Origin: Deltaproteobacteria bacterium UBA5799
GTDB taxonomy: Bacteria; Desulfobacterota; GWC2-55-46
Assembly (NCBI GenBank): GCA_002418185.1
Contig: DIDN01000104.1
Location: forward strand, 1 to 17,959
Reading direction: 5' to 3'
DNA length: 17,959 nt
In this document: piece by piece, positions 7,577-14,181 of the stretch
How positions within the stretch are numbered: the first letter of the stretch is position 1
Layout: the number at the start of each line of letters is the position of its first letter
Notes under the pieces: generated by a model
Told to the model about the DNA's origin: nothing
What the model saw: the letters and a program-made list of their open reading frames with translations, nothing else
Databases searched by the model: none
Position numbers and translations under genes: made by a program

Positions 7577-9004
7577 TCAATACCCCATGCCTATGAGCGG
7601 CCACCAGAAGGCCGCAACGAGGTTGAAGAGGACCCATGCCAGCACGTTCACTACGATTCCGGCCCTGGCCATCTCGCGCATCGATATGTAGTTCGAGGAC
7701 GCTGCCAGGGCGTTGGCCGGGGTCGACATGGGGAACATGAACGCGAGCCCGGCAGGCACCGCGATGGCGTAAGTAACGAGCACAGGGTCGAGCGCGAGCT
7801 TGTCCGCTATGGCGATGCTCGCCGGCAGGAGCACCGCTATGACGGCGGCGTTGCTCATGCCTTCGGTCAGGAAGAGGGCCAGGAGCGAGAAAACCAGCAG
7901 TACGCTCCACGGGCTCGTGGCCCAGCTCCCCACGACCCCGTTCACCATCCACTCCGCGGCCCCGCTCTTGTGCAGTGAGGAGCCGAGTATTATGGCCCCG
8001 CCGTACATGAGTATTATACCCCAGTTGACGTATTCTTCGATATCTTTCCATCTTACGAGCTTAAGGACGAAAAGGAAGACGACCGAGGTAAGGGCGATGG
8101 AGGAGAGGCCGAGCCTCCTCCCCAGGAACATCCACGCGAGGACCGTAGCCACCATGACGGCGCCCACGGCGTACTCCGTGTACCCTATCTTCCCGAGGGC
8201 CCTGAGCCTCTTTCCGAGCGCCTCGGCAGCGCCCTCGACCCCTTTTATGTCCAGGGGGAAGGACCTCGTCAGGATGAAAAAGCCGAGCAGTAGCAGGATG
8301 ACCACCAGCGGGAAGACGGCGACCGCGTAGTCGAGGAAGCCTATCGTCCTCCCCGTCATCTCGTTCAGTATCCCTACCGCAAGCGGCACCCTGGCCCCGC
8401 CGAGGAAGGTGGCCACGCCCCCTATTATGCAGCCCCAGGCGAGCGACAGGAAAAGGAGCCTCCCGTAATTGGACCTGCCGGGCCTTATCCCCAGGCTCTT
8501 GGATATCTCCAGCACTATGGGGAAGAGCATGGCCGCTACCGCGTGCTCCGACATGAAGAACGAGAGCGAAGCGGAAAGGAGGAATATGACCATTACGAGC
8601 TTCTTCGGCGAGCTGCCGAAGCGGCTGAGCATGTAAAGGGCCACCCGCGTCGAGAGCCCCGAGCCCATCACCGCCCCGGCGAGTATGAACGCGCCGAGGA
8701 TGAAGAAGACGGCCTCGTTCCCGAAAAGCGAATAGGTCTCCCTGGTCGAGAGGACGCCCAGGAACGGCACGAGCACTATCGCCAGGATGCTCGTTATCGC
8801 GAGCGGTATGACGTTGGTTACCCAGAGGACGAGGCATACCACGAAGACGGCTATGGCCTTCTGCCCCTCGGGCGTAAGCCCCTCCGGGGTAGGCATGCCG
8901 ATTATGTAGACGAAGGACGCGGCGAGCGTTATGAAAAAAAGTGGCCTGAGGGCCTTAAGCCCCAGCAGCACCCATATGGGCCGCGTATCAATCTTGACGC
9001 TCAA
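7577..9004 (-). CDS. DASS/SLC13-family transporter, likely sulfate importer
   Basis: This 475-aa integral membrane protein has roughly 11-12 hydrophobic segments typical of the divalent anion:sodium symporter family (CitT, SdcS, INDY). The two SNT-type substrate/sodium loops are present in altered form. One is FFMSEHAVAAMLFP in the first half. The other is MSNAAVIAVLLP in the second half, followed by FMFPMSTPANALAASS. Known family members carry dicarboxylates or sulfate. Placement one base from usp and directly upstream of cysH and sat argues for sulfate (or a related oxyanion). The start is TTG at 9004 with GGGAG five bases upstream. The family is sure; substrate is inferred from context. 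Confidence 0.88.
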   Translation of the reverse strand: MSVKIDTRPIWVLLGLKALRPLFFITLAASFVYIIGMPTPEGLTPEGQKAIAVFVVCLVLWVTNVIPLAITSILAIVLVPFLGVLSTRETYSLFGNEAVFFILGAFILAGAVMGSGLSTRVALYMLSRFGSSPKKLVMVIFLLSASLSFFMSEHAVAAMLFPIVLEISKSLGIRPGRSNYGRLLFLSLAWGCIIGGVATFLGGARVPLAVGILNEMTGRTIGFLDYAVAVFPLVVILLLLGFFILTRSFPLDIKGVEGAAEALGKRLRALGKIGYTEYAVGAVMVATVLAWMFLGRRLGLSSIALTSVVFLFVLKLVRWKDIEEYVNWGIILMYGGAIILGSSLHKSGAAEWMVNGVVGSWATSPWSVLLVFSLLALFLTEGMSNAAVIAVLLPASIAIADKLALDPVLVTYAIAVPAGLAFMFPMSTPANALAASSNYISMREMARAGIVVNVLAWVLFNLVAAFWWPLIGMGY

Positions 9005-9043
9005 CGAGAGACTCCCAAAAAAAAGACTCCGGCAAACTGCTTG

Positions 9044-9162
9044 AAATCAGAGATTTTCCCGCTTTTCCCGGAAGGCCGGGATTAAAAAAAGCGGAGCATA
9101 GGGCAATATGTGAGCATTCTTATTCCCGGCTTGTCGCAGAGTCCGGGGAAAAGATCAATTTT
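9044..9162. repeat. Hairpin element copy C
   Basis: This is a full copy between the radical SAM and transporter genes. The inner stem is GCCGGGATTAA (9075-9085) with TTATTCCCGGC (9120-9130), where copy D has an AGGGCG-type stem, so the pairing is kept with different bases. Its right end lies five bases from the radical SAM stop codon. The outer left end has degenerated. Confidence 0.75.
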
Positions 9163-9166
9163 GCCA

Positions 9167-10357
9167 TCAGTGCTCGCCATCGGGGTCCCTGTCCACGACC
9201 CGGAGCTTTCTCCTCAGGGACGAGAGCCCCCATGCGGTCTTGAGCCCCAGCCGCGACTTGTAGAAACTGTCCATCAGGCCGCCTTTCGAGTCGTCGACGA
9301 GGTCCCTTATCTCCGCCGGGGTCGTGACCATGCTCAGGTCCCTCACCCAGTTGAGGTTTACCTTCTTTTTCTTGACCGCCCTGTAAAGGTGCTTGTAGAC
9401 CGGGAGTATTATCTCGGTCGTGAGCGGCTCTATCCTCAAGTCCTTCTCGGACGAGGGCCTGTATATCGGGAGCACTGGAACGACCCCCATGTCCGTAAGG
9501 AAGTCTATGCCCATGCAGGTCGACCCGGGCGGCTCCAGCCCGACGATTAGGTGTGAGGCCACGGTCCCGTTCGGGAATATCTTCGCCGCGTATCCGAGGG
9601 CCTCCATGTACCTTTTCCTCCCGATGAGGGCCGCCCGTCCCGGGCAGATGATCTCGAAGAGCTCCTTGTCGAATATCTCGAGGTTGTAGAGTACGGAATC
9701 GGCCCCGAGGGCGTACGTCTCGTCTATCCAGCGGTTCTCCTTGGGCGGAAGGGCCTCGACCGCGACAAGGCAGTTGAAGTTCTTCTTGACGGCCGCTATG
9801 TAAGGCTTCAGAAACTCGATCCCCCCGTCGTCGCCGGGGCTGAAGCCTATGGAGAGGTATATTATGCCCGAGGTCTTCTCCTTCAGGACCGCGGCCACGG
9901 TCTCCAGCACCTCGTCGACCGTGTATACCCGGTCCGGCCCGTCCGCAACGTTGAAGTTGCCGGCGCAGTATTTGCACTCGATGCTCCTCCTGAAGAAGTC
10001 GCACCGCTTAGACGGCGTAACGACCGTGTAGCTCCCGTGCGACGCGGCTATGTCCCGGAAGGGCACGCCGGTCGAGGTGCTGCCGCCGCAGAAGGCGGGC
10101 TTGGGGACGAGCTTCACAGGCACCTCGCCCCTGCCGTCGGTTATGAAATAGTCCTCCCCGGACCTCCTTATTGTGTAGGGCGAGTTCCTGGTGAAGACCT
10201 CCCTGCAGGGTATGTTCACCAGCGTGTCCCGCGGGAGCAGGATGTCCACGCCGGAGGAGCCGCACGCCCATGCCTGCACCACCGGGTCTTCTATCCTTAT
10301 CCCCCGGAGCATTAGGTCTATCTTCAAGGAAGCAGGTTTATCGAGGTACTTTCCCAT
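9167..10357 (-). CDS. Radical SAM protein with CX8CX2C cluster motif
   Basis: The 396-aa protein has an N-terminal segment of about 115 residues, then a radical SAM core. The three cluster cysteines are Cys119, Cys128 and Cys131 (CDFFRRSIECKYC), spaced CX8CX2C instead of the usual CX3CX2C. The order after it (TVDEVLETVAAVL; IIYLSIGFSPGDDGG at about 165-179; VAVEALPP; NLEIFD; ICPGRA; HLIVGLEPPG) follows a BioB/Elp3-like half-barrel. From memory it resembles the MSMEG_0568-type radical SAM group, which has a similar wide spacing; this is unverified. A second Cys cluster is not obvious. It lies 27 bp downstream of the MoeB-like gene. No radical SAM enzyme is known in CysO-dependent cysteine synthesis, so its role is unknown; sulfur insertion or carrier modification are possibilities only. 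Confidence 0.85.
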   Translation of the reverse strand: MGKYLDKPASLKIDLMLRGIRIEDPVVQAWACGSSGVDILLPRDTLVNIPCREVFTRNSPYTIRRSGEDYFITDGRGEVPVKLVPKPAFCGGSTSTGVPFRDIAASHGSYTVVTPSKRCDFFRRSIECKYCAGNFNVADGPDRVYTVDEVLETVAAVLKEKTSGIIYLSIGFSPGDDGGIEFLKPYIAAVKKNFNCLVAVEALPPKENRWIDETYALGADSVLYNLEIFDKELFEIICPGRAALIGRKRYMEALGYAAKIFPNGTVASHLIVGLEPPGSTCMGIDFLTDMGVVPVLPIYRPSSEKDLRIEPLTTEIILPVYKHLYRAVKKKKVNLNWVRDLSMVTTPAEIRDLVDDSKGGLMDSFYKSRLGLKTAWGLSSLRRKLRVVDRDPDGEH

Positions 10358-10384
10358 TCCATGTCCCGGTACGGCAGGGCCCGG

Positions 10385-11209
10385 CTACTTCTCGCAGGTG
10401 GCCGGCCTCAGCTCGCACGCCTCTTCCTTGTAGGCCTTGAGCGTGGTTATCGTGGGGCTCTCGCCGCAGAGCGCGCACTCAGGGTCCTTCCGGACCCTGA
10501 CCTTCCTGAAGGTCATCTTGAGGGCGTCGAATACCATGAGGTGACCCTCCAGGGGGTCGCCTATGCCGAGGACGAGCTTTATGGCCTCGACCGCCTGAAG
10601 GACCCCGATTACGCCCGCGAGAGCCCCGAGGACCCCGGCCTCCTGGCAGCTCGGCACCAGGCCCTTGGGCGGCGGCTCCGGGTAGAGGCACCTGTAACAC
10701 GGGAAGCCCTTTGCGGGGTGGAAGACCGAGACCTGGCCGTCGAACCTGAACATCGAGCCGGACACCAACGGCTTCTCCTCGAAGAAGCACGCGTCGTTCA
10801 TGAGGAACCTCGTCGGGAAGTTGTCGCTCCCGTCAAGGACGACATCGTACTCCCTTACCGTCTCCCTTATGTTCTCCTCGGTGAGGCGCCCGTGGAAAGG
10901 AACGACCTTGACGTCGGGGTTGAGCTTCCCGATAGTCTCTTTCGCGGAATGGACCTTGGGAACCCCGATGCGGTCGGTATTGTGTATGACCTGGCGCTGG
11001 AGGTTACTCAGGTCCACGCAGTCGCCGTCGGCCATGCCGATGGTGCCGACCCCGGCGGCGGCCAGGTAAAGGAGGGCCGGCGAGCCGAGGCCGCCGGCGC
11101 CGAGCACGAAGACCCGGCTCTTCAAGAGCTTCGCCTGACCCCTGCCGCCTACCTCCGGGAGTATTATGTGCCTTGAGTACCTCTCGATCTGTTCCTCGTT
11201 GAAATCCAT
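10385..11209 (-). CDS. MoeB/ThiF-family adenylyltransferase for the CysO-type carrier
   Basis: The 274-aa E1-like enzyme activates the C-terminal Gly-Gly of a ubiquitin-like sulfur carrier by adenylation. Visible features are the N-terminus MDFNEEQIERYSRHIILPEV, typical of MoeB/HesA, nucleotide loop GAGGLG (37-42), Asp61/Asp63, NLQRQ with Arg72, PKVHSA with Lys85, DGSDNF (126-131), the conserved Cys188 region, and zinc pairs CYRC (171-174) and CALC (245-248). There is no rhodanese domain, so the sulfur must come from sulfide or another donor. I use ATG 11209; a TTG at 11248 would only add an unusual N-terminus. In M. tuberculosis a MoeB/MoeZ protein serves CysO, and in Wolinella HcyF serves HcyS. 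This context supports the same job. Confidence 0.92.
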   Translation of the reverse strand: MDFNEEQIERYSRHIILPEVGGRGQAKLLKSRVFVLGAGGLGSPALLYLAAAGVGTIGMADGDCVDLSNLQRQVIHNTDRIGVPKVHSAKETIGKLNPDVKVVPFHGRLTEENIRETVREYDVVLDGSDNFPTRFLMNDACFFEEKPLVSGSMFRFDGQVSVFHPAKGFPCYRCLYPEPPPKGLVPSCQEAGVLGALAGVIGVLQAVEAIKLVLGIGDPLEGHLMVFDALKMTFRKVRVRKDPECALCGESPTITTLKAYKEEACELRPATCEK

Positions 11210-11254
11210 CTTCCGGAAACCCCTCCTCTGCAATGTCCGTACTGGCAAGCTCTA

Positions 11255-11377
11255 AAAAATTGAGATTTTTCCCGCTTTTCCCGGAAGGGCGGGAATAAAA
11301 AAGCGGAGCATATATGGCAATATGTGAGCATTTTTATTCACGCCCTGACGCAGAGTCCGGGGAAAAGATCAATTTTT
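11255..11377. repeat. Hairpin element copy D (best-formed)
   Basis: This is a 123-bp long imperfect palindrome upstream of the MoeB-like gene. Its ends are AAAAATTGA (11255-11263) and TCAATTTTT (11369-11377), extended by flanking TCTA and TAGA. Inner arms AAGGGCGGGAATAAAAAA (11285-11302) and TTTTTATTCACGCCCT (11331-11346) enclose a 28-base loop starting GCGGAGCATATATGGC. A smaller CCCGC...GCGGG hairpin sits in the left arm. Confidence 0.85.
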
Positions 11378-11393
11378 AGAACTGGCCTAATGC

Positions 11394-11412
11394 AAAAAAA
11401 CCCCTCGCGGGG
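11394..11412 (-). terminator. Intrinsic terminator after the JAMM gene
   Basis: Read on the minus strand, CCCC-GCGA-GGGG is followed by seven T. It closes the cysM-JAMM unit about 140 bases after the JAMM stop. Confidence 0.75.
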
Positions 11413-11550
11413 CAGAGTGCGCCTTTTAAGCCGGGCGGCTCGGTTTACTTTTGAATTGGAAATTCGGTCAAGGGACCCGGCAACAGGAAAACTTCCGGAA
11501 AATCAACGCGAACGTATTCCGTTAAGACAGCCGAAACCCGCCCATTCCGC

Positions 11551-12006
11551 TCAGCCGTTCGCGTTTATTTTTATGCTCTCCTCCCTGAACGGCGCGTTCT
11601 CGTCCTCTATCATCCAGCTCCTTACGGATACGTCCTTTCCGCCCCTGACGGATATGATGAAATACGAATAGCCGGGCTGGCCCCATTCCCTGTCGGTCTC
11701 GGAGGGCTTGTCCGGGTGGTCGGGATGGGAATGGTAGAAACCCATCACGTCCATGCCCTGGGTCCTCGCCATCTTGTCTATGAGGTTAAGTTCCTTGGGG
11801 TCGAGTATATACCTGTCGTGGGCCCGTTCGGTGTTGACGTTAGACGCCCTGTGCGACTCGAATATCCTCGGGGCCGTATAGATGGAGCCCACCAGCACCC
11901 CGCAGCACTCGTGCGGGTACGACTCCCTGGCGTGGTTTATTATCTCGTCGTAGGCGGACTTTGATATGTGGACAACCCTTTTCCCTATGCCGAGGAATGA
12001 TAGCAC
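11551..12006 (-). CDS. JAMM/MPN+ metallopeptidase, Mec+-like
   Basis: The 151-aa protein has a complete JAMM zinc site: Glu33 (YPHECCGVLVG), then His92, His94, Ser102 and Asp105 in HSHPDHPDKPSETD (H-x-H-x7-S-x2-D). The family includes Mec+ of M. tuberculosis, which cuts cysteine from the CysO-cysteine adduct, and QbsD/HcyD, which trim residues after the carrier's Gly-Gly. Both jobs are needed here, because the carrier gene ends in -GGAL and a CysM gene lies directly upstream. The start is GTG at 12006 with GGGAG about eight bases upstream. A local promoter may precede it (12030-12058). Confidence 0.92.
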   Translation of the reverse strand: MLSFLGIGKRVVHISKSAYDEIINHARESYPHECCGVLVGSIYTAPRIFESHRASNVNTERAHDRYILDPKELNLIDKMARTQGMDVMGFYHSHPDHPDKPSETDREWGQPGYSYFIISVRGGKDVSVRSWMIEDENAPFREESIKINANG

Positions 12007-12029
12007 TTGAGACTCTCCCTTAGGTTTTC

Positions 12030-12058
12030 ATAATAACTATTTGAAATTAAAGAAACAA
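12030..12058 (-). promoter_or_regulatory. Possible sigma70-type promoter for the JAMM gene
   Basis: Minus-strand TTGTTT and TATTAT are spaced exactly 17 bases in an AT-rich stretch between cysM and the JAMM gene. The match is moderate and AT-rich sequence can match by chance. Confidence 0.4.
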
Positions 12059-12088
12059 TAAAATTCCAGCATAGCTCAGGCCCGCGTA

Positions 12089-13042
12089 TCATATCTCCCA
12101 CAGGCGGGTAGAGAGGTACTTGTCGCCGCCGTCAGGGAAGATTACCACTACAACGCCCTTTTTAAGCTTTCTGGCCACATCCATGGCTCCCCACAGGGCC
12201 GCGCCCGAGGACTGGCCGACAAGGAGGCCCTCTTCCCTCGCGAGCCTCTTTGCCATCTCGTACGATTCTTCGGTCGGGGCCGGTATCTTCTCGTCAAGCT
12301 CCTCCTCGTGGTATATGCCGGGTACTATCGAGGAGGCCATGTGCTTCAACCCCTCCAGGCCGTGGAACGGTGTGGAGGGCTCTACCGCGACCACCCTTAT
12401 GTCCTTGCTGTACTCCTTGAGCCTCCTGCCCGTGCCCATTACCGTGCCGCCGGTGCCGATGGAGGCGACGAAGTGCGTGACCCTGCCGCCGGTCTGCTCG
12501 AATATCTCGACACCCGTGCCGTTGAAATGCGCGAGCGGGTTCGAGGGGTTGTTGTACTGGTCGAGCTTGCAGTATTTCTCGGGGTCGTCCACGTAGAGCT
12601 TCCAGGCGAGCCTTATGGCGCCGTCCGAGCCTTCGAGCGGGTTCGAGAAGACGACCTTGGCCCCGAAGGCGTGGAGTATCTTTTTCCTCTCCTCGCTTAC
12701 GTTAGCCGGCACTACCAGCTCGACCCTGTAACCCTTTACGGCCCCTATCCAGGCATAGGCTATGCCGGTATTGCCGGAGGTCGAGTCCAGTATCACCTTG
12801 TCCTTCGTAAGCCTTCCGCTCGCCTCGGCGTCCTCTATCATGCTCAAGGCCGCCCTGTCCTTGACCGAGCCGCCCGGGTTGTAGCCCTCGAGCTTGGCGT
12901 ATACCTCGACCTCCGGAGGGAGGTCCCTGGCGATATTGTTTATACGCACAAGCGGAGTGTTGCCGACCAGGTCAAGGACCGAGTTTTTTGCCATGGGGAA
13001 AGCCTTTTCCGGCAGAGCTTCCAGGAGCCGTTGTCCTCTCAT
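12089..13042 (-). CDS. cysM: Cysteine synthase, CysM type (likely thiocarboxylate-using)
   Basis: The 317-aa fold-type II PLP enzyme shows VGNTPLVRI (26-34), NPGGSVKDR with PLP Lys61, the phosphate/substrate loop TSGNTG (88-93), and GTGGTVMGTG (196-205). The C-terminal region FPDGGDKYLSTRLW resembles the short CysM C-terminus. In M. tuberculosis CysM uses O-phosphoserine and CysO thiocarboxylate; the carrier, E1 and JAMM genes around it argue for the same chemistry here, while the exact acceptor is inferred. I keep ATG 13042 because GGGGGAGG lies eight bases upstream; ATG 12994 (MAKNSVLDLVGN) is the alternative. It is the first gene of a unit with its own promoter and ends in the terminator at 11394-11412. 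Confidence 0.92.
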   Translation of the reverse strand: MRGQRLLEALPEKAFPMAKNSVLDLVGNTPLVRINNIARDLPPEVEVYAKLEGYNPGGSVKDRAALSMIEDAEASGRLTKDKVILDSTSGNTGIAYAWIGAVKGYRVELVVPANVSEERKKILHAFGAKVVFSNPLEGSDGAIRLAWKLYVDDPEKYCKLDQYNNPSNPLAHFNGTGVEIFEQTGGRVTHFVASIGTGGTVMGTGRRLKEYSKDIRVVAVEPSTPFHGLEGLKHMASSIVPGIYHEEELDEKIPAPTEESYEMAKRLAREEGLLVGQSSGAALWGAMDVARKLKKGVVVVIFPDGGDKYLSTRLWEI

Positions 13043-13104
13043 TGACTATACCTCCCCCAAGGGGGTGAATTTCCGATTGAATTCAACCGGCACACTACGG
13101 CCCC

Positions 13105-13144
13105 AATACCTTAGTAAGCTTCTCAAGTTTATAATACCTTAGTA
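13105..13144 (-). promoter_or_regulatory. Two direct operator-like repeats upstream of cysM
   Basis: AATACCTTAGTA occurs at 13105-13116 and again at 13133-13144 on the plus strand, 28 bases apart and overlapping the cysM promoter. The half-site recalls Rrf2-family (IscR/CymR) sites only loosely. The regulator is unknown. Confidence 0.5.
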
Positions 13145-13154
13145 GATTTGTCAA
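13128..13154 (-). promoter_or_regulatory. Promoter of the cysM unit
   Basis: On the minus strand, a perfect -35 TTGACA (13149-13154) and TATAAA (13128-13133) are separated by 15 bases, a little short of the usual 17. It lies between the terminator of the upstream unit and the cysM start. Confidence 0.5.
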
Positions 13155-13197
13155 CATATTTGGGCCGGCAAACATTGAAAAAAAACCGGGTCCCTGC

Positions 13198-13231
13198 ATA
13201 AAAAAAGAACCCCGTCCTCGTGGGGCGGGGT
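13198..13231 (-). terminator. Strong intrinsic terminator after the NIL gene
   Basis: Minus-strand GAACCCCG...CGGGGTTC forms a GC-rich stem followed by seven T. It ends the thrC-like/sulfite reductase/tusA/cysO/NIL unit. Confidence 0.88.
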
Positions 13232-13308
13232 TCGGGTTCAAGGTCCGTATCCCGGGCCGGCGGCGAGGCAGGGCCCGGGCCGGAAGTGGAGGGCCGGCGC
13301 GCCCCGCG

Positions 13309-13545
13309 CTATTCGATTATATCGAGCTCGATGGGTTCGACCTTGACGCCCTTTTCTATGAAATACTCTATGGCCTTCTCTATCTCCTCCGGCTCCCCCT
13401 CGAGCTCGAGCGCGACGAGCCCGATCTTGTCGGAAATGGTCGCCTGCCTGATGTTCGTCACTACGTCGAACTTCCTGCCGACCTGGTAAAGGAGGGGCTC
13501 CTTTACCTGCTCCTTGGGATAGGTGAGATAGACCCTTTTTTTCAA
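13309..13545 (-). CDS. Stand-alone NIL-domain protein
   Basis: The 78-aa protein matches the NIL domain (ferredoxin-like beta-alpha-beta fold): KKRVYLTYPKEQVKEPLLYQ, then VVTNIRQATISDKIGLVALELEGEPEEIEKAI and VKVEPIELDI. In MetN the same fold at the C-terminus binds methionine and shuts the transporter, and NIL-ferredoxin proteins take part in an alternative homocysteine route in methanogens. Here it stands alone. The start is a TTG whose TTGA overlaps the carrier stop, with GGAGG five bases upstream formed by the carrier's Gly-Gly codons, so its translation is coupled. A methionine-sensing or sulfur-handling role fits its SAM-riboswitch operon but is inferred. Confidence 0.85.
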   Translation of the reverse strand: MKKRVYLTYPKEQVKEPLLYQVGRKFDVVTNIRQATISDKIGLVALELEGEPEEIEKAIEYFIEKGVKVEPIELDIIE

Positions 13546-13823
13546 AGCGCTCCTCCGGCGATGGCTGGGATTATGGACAGCTCGTCGTTCTCCTTGAGCC
13601 GGGTGTCCATGTTCTCCTTGAACCTGATGTCCTCGTCGTTCAGGTAGATGTTCACGAACCTCCTGAGCTTGCCGTCCTCCTCGCAGATCCTCTCCTTGAG
13701 GCCCGGGTAGTTCCTCTCGAGGTCCTCGATTATCTCTGCGACGTTCGCGCCCGTGGCGGTGACCTCGTCCGAGCCGCTGGTGAGCTTCCTGAGCGGGGTC
13801 GGGATCCTGACCTTGATAACCAT
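13542..13823 (-). CDS. cysO: CysO-type ubiquitin-like sulfur carrier (MoaD/ThiS family)
   Basis: The 93-aa beta-grasp protein closely follows M. tuberculosis CysO as I remember it: VRIPTPLRKLTSG near the start, then RRFVNIYLNDEDIRF (54-68) and a tail SIIPAIAGG. The diglycine is at 90-91, but two more residues (Ala-Leu) follow. A carrier needs a free C-terminal Gly to be adenylated, so this one must be trimmed, as known for QbsE and HcyS. The JAMM protein at 11551-12006 is the obvious candidate. The ATG at 13823 has AGGAGG nine bases upstream. The last codons also supply the ribosome site for the NIL gene. Thiocarboxylate CysO would then donate sulfur to CysM. Confidence 0.94.
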   Translation of the reverse strand: MVIKVRIPTPLRKLTSGSDEVTATGANVAEIIEDLERNYPGLKERICEEDGKLRRFVNIYLNDEDIRFKENMDTRLKENDELSIIPAIAGGAL

Positions 13824-13936
13824 CTTCTCTATTCCTCCTGTATAGGAATTCCCTGCTGTATAGGCTTCCTGCGGAACCGCTCAGGGGACGTGAAGGCAGC
13901 CGCTTCCCCGGACAGAAGGGAGAAGGCCCGCCCCCT

Positions 13937-14173
13937 TCAGCTCCTCTCGACCTTGAGCCTGAAGAAGTCCCCTTCCTTCTTGACCTCCACTATCCTGTGC
14001 CCCTCCTCCTTGATGGACTTGGGCACGTTCTGGATGGGCTCGCCCGAGTCGAGTATCACTTCGAGGACCTCGCCGGGGCTCATCATCTCGAGCTTCAACT
14101 TGGTCTTTACGAAGTTTATGGGGCACATGACCCCCCGGAGATCGATTGTCGCGTCTGTTTTGGTTTCAGCCAT
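13937..14173 (-). CDS. TusA/SirA-family sulfur-carrier protein
   Basis: This 78-aa protein has the two-layer TusA fold: TIDLRGVMCPINFVKTKLKL (Cys17), GEVLEVILD, then IQNVPKSIKEEGHRIVEVK. The family motif CPxP reads CPIN here, keeping the active cysteine but losing the second proline. TusA proteins carry persulfide sulfur between enzymes. It lies 8 bp after the sulfite reductase gene and upstream of the CysO gene, so it may pass sulfur from one to the other. The 113-bp gap to cysO holds an imperfect tandem repeat around CTGTATAGG but no gene. Confidence 0.88.
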   Translation of the reverse strand: MAETKTDATIDLRGVMCPINFVKTKLKLEMMSPGEVLEVILDSGEPIQNVPKSIKEEGHRIVEVKKEGDFFRLKVERS

Positions 14174-14181
14174 CTTTAATC

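Noticed and set aside
6204..11550. CRISPR array
   Set aside because: The repeats are hairpin elements kilobases apart with no regular spacers and no cas genes.
13542..13823. Molybdopterin (MoaD) or thiamine (ThiS) carrier
   Set aside because: The VNIYLNDEDIRF core and the CysM/JAMM neighbours fit CysO. No moa, moe (other than the E1) or thi genes are present.
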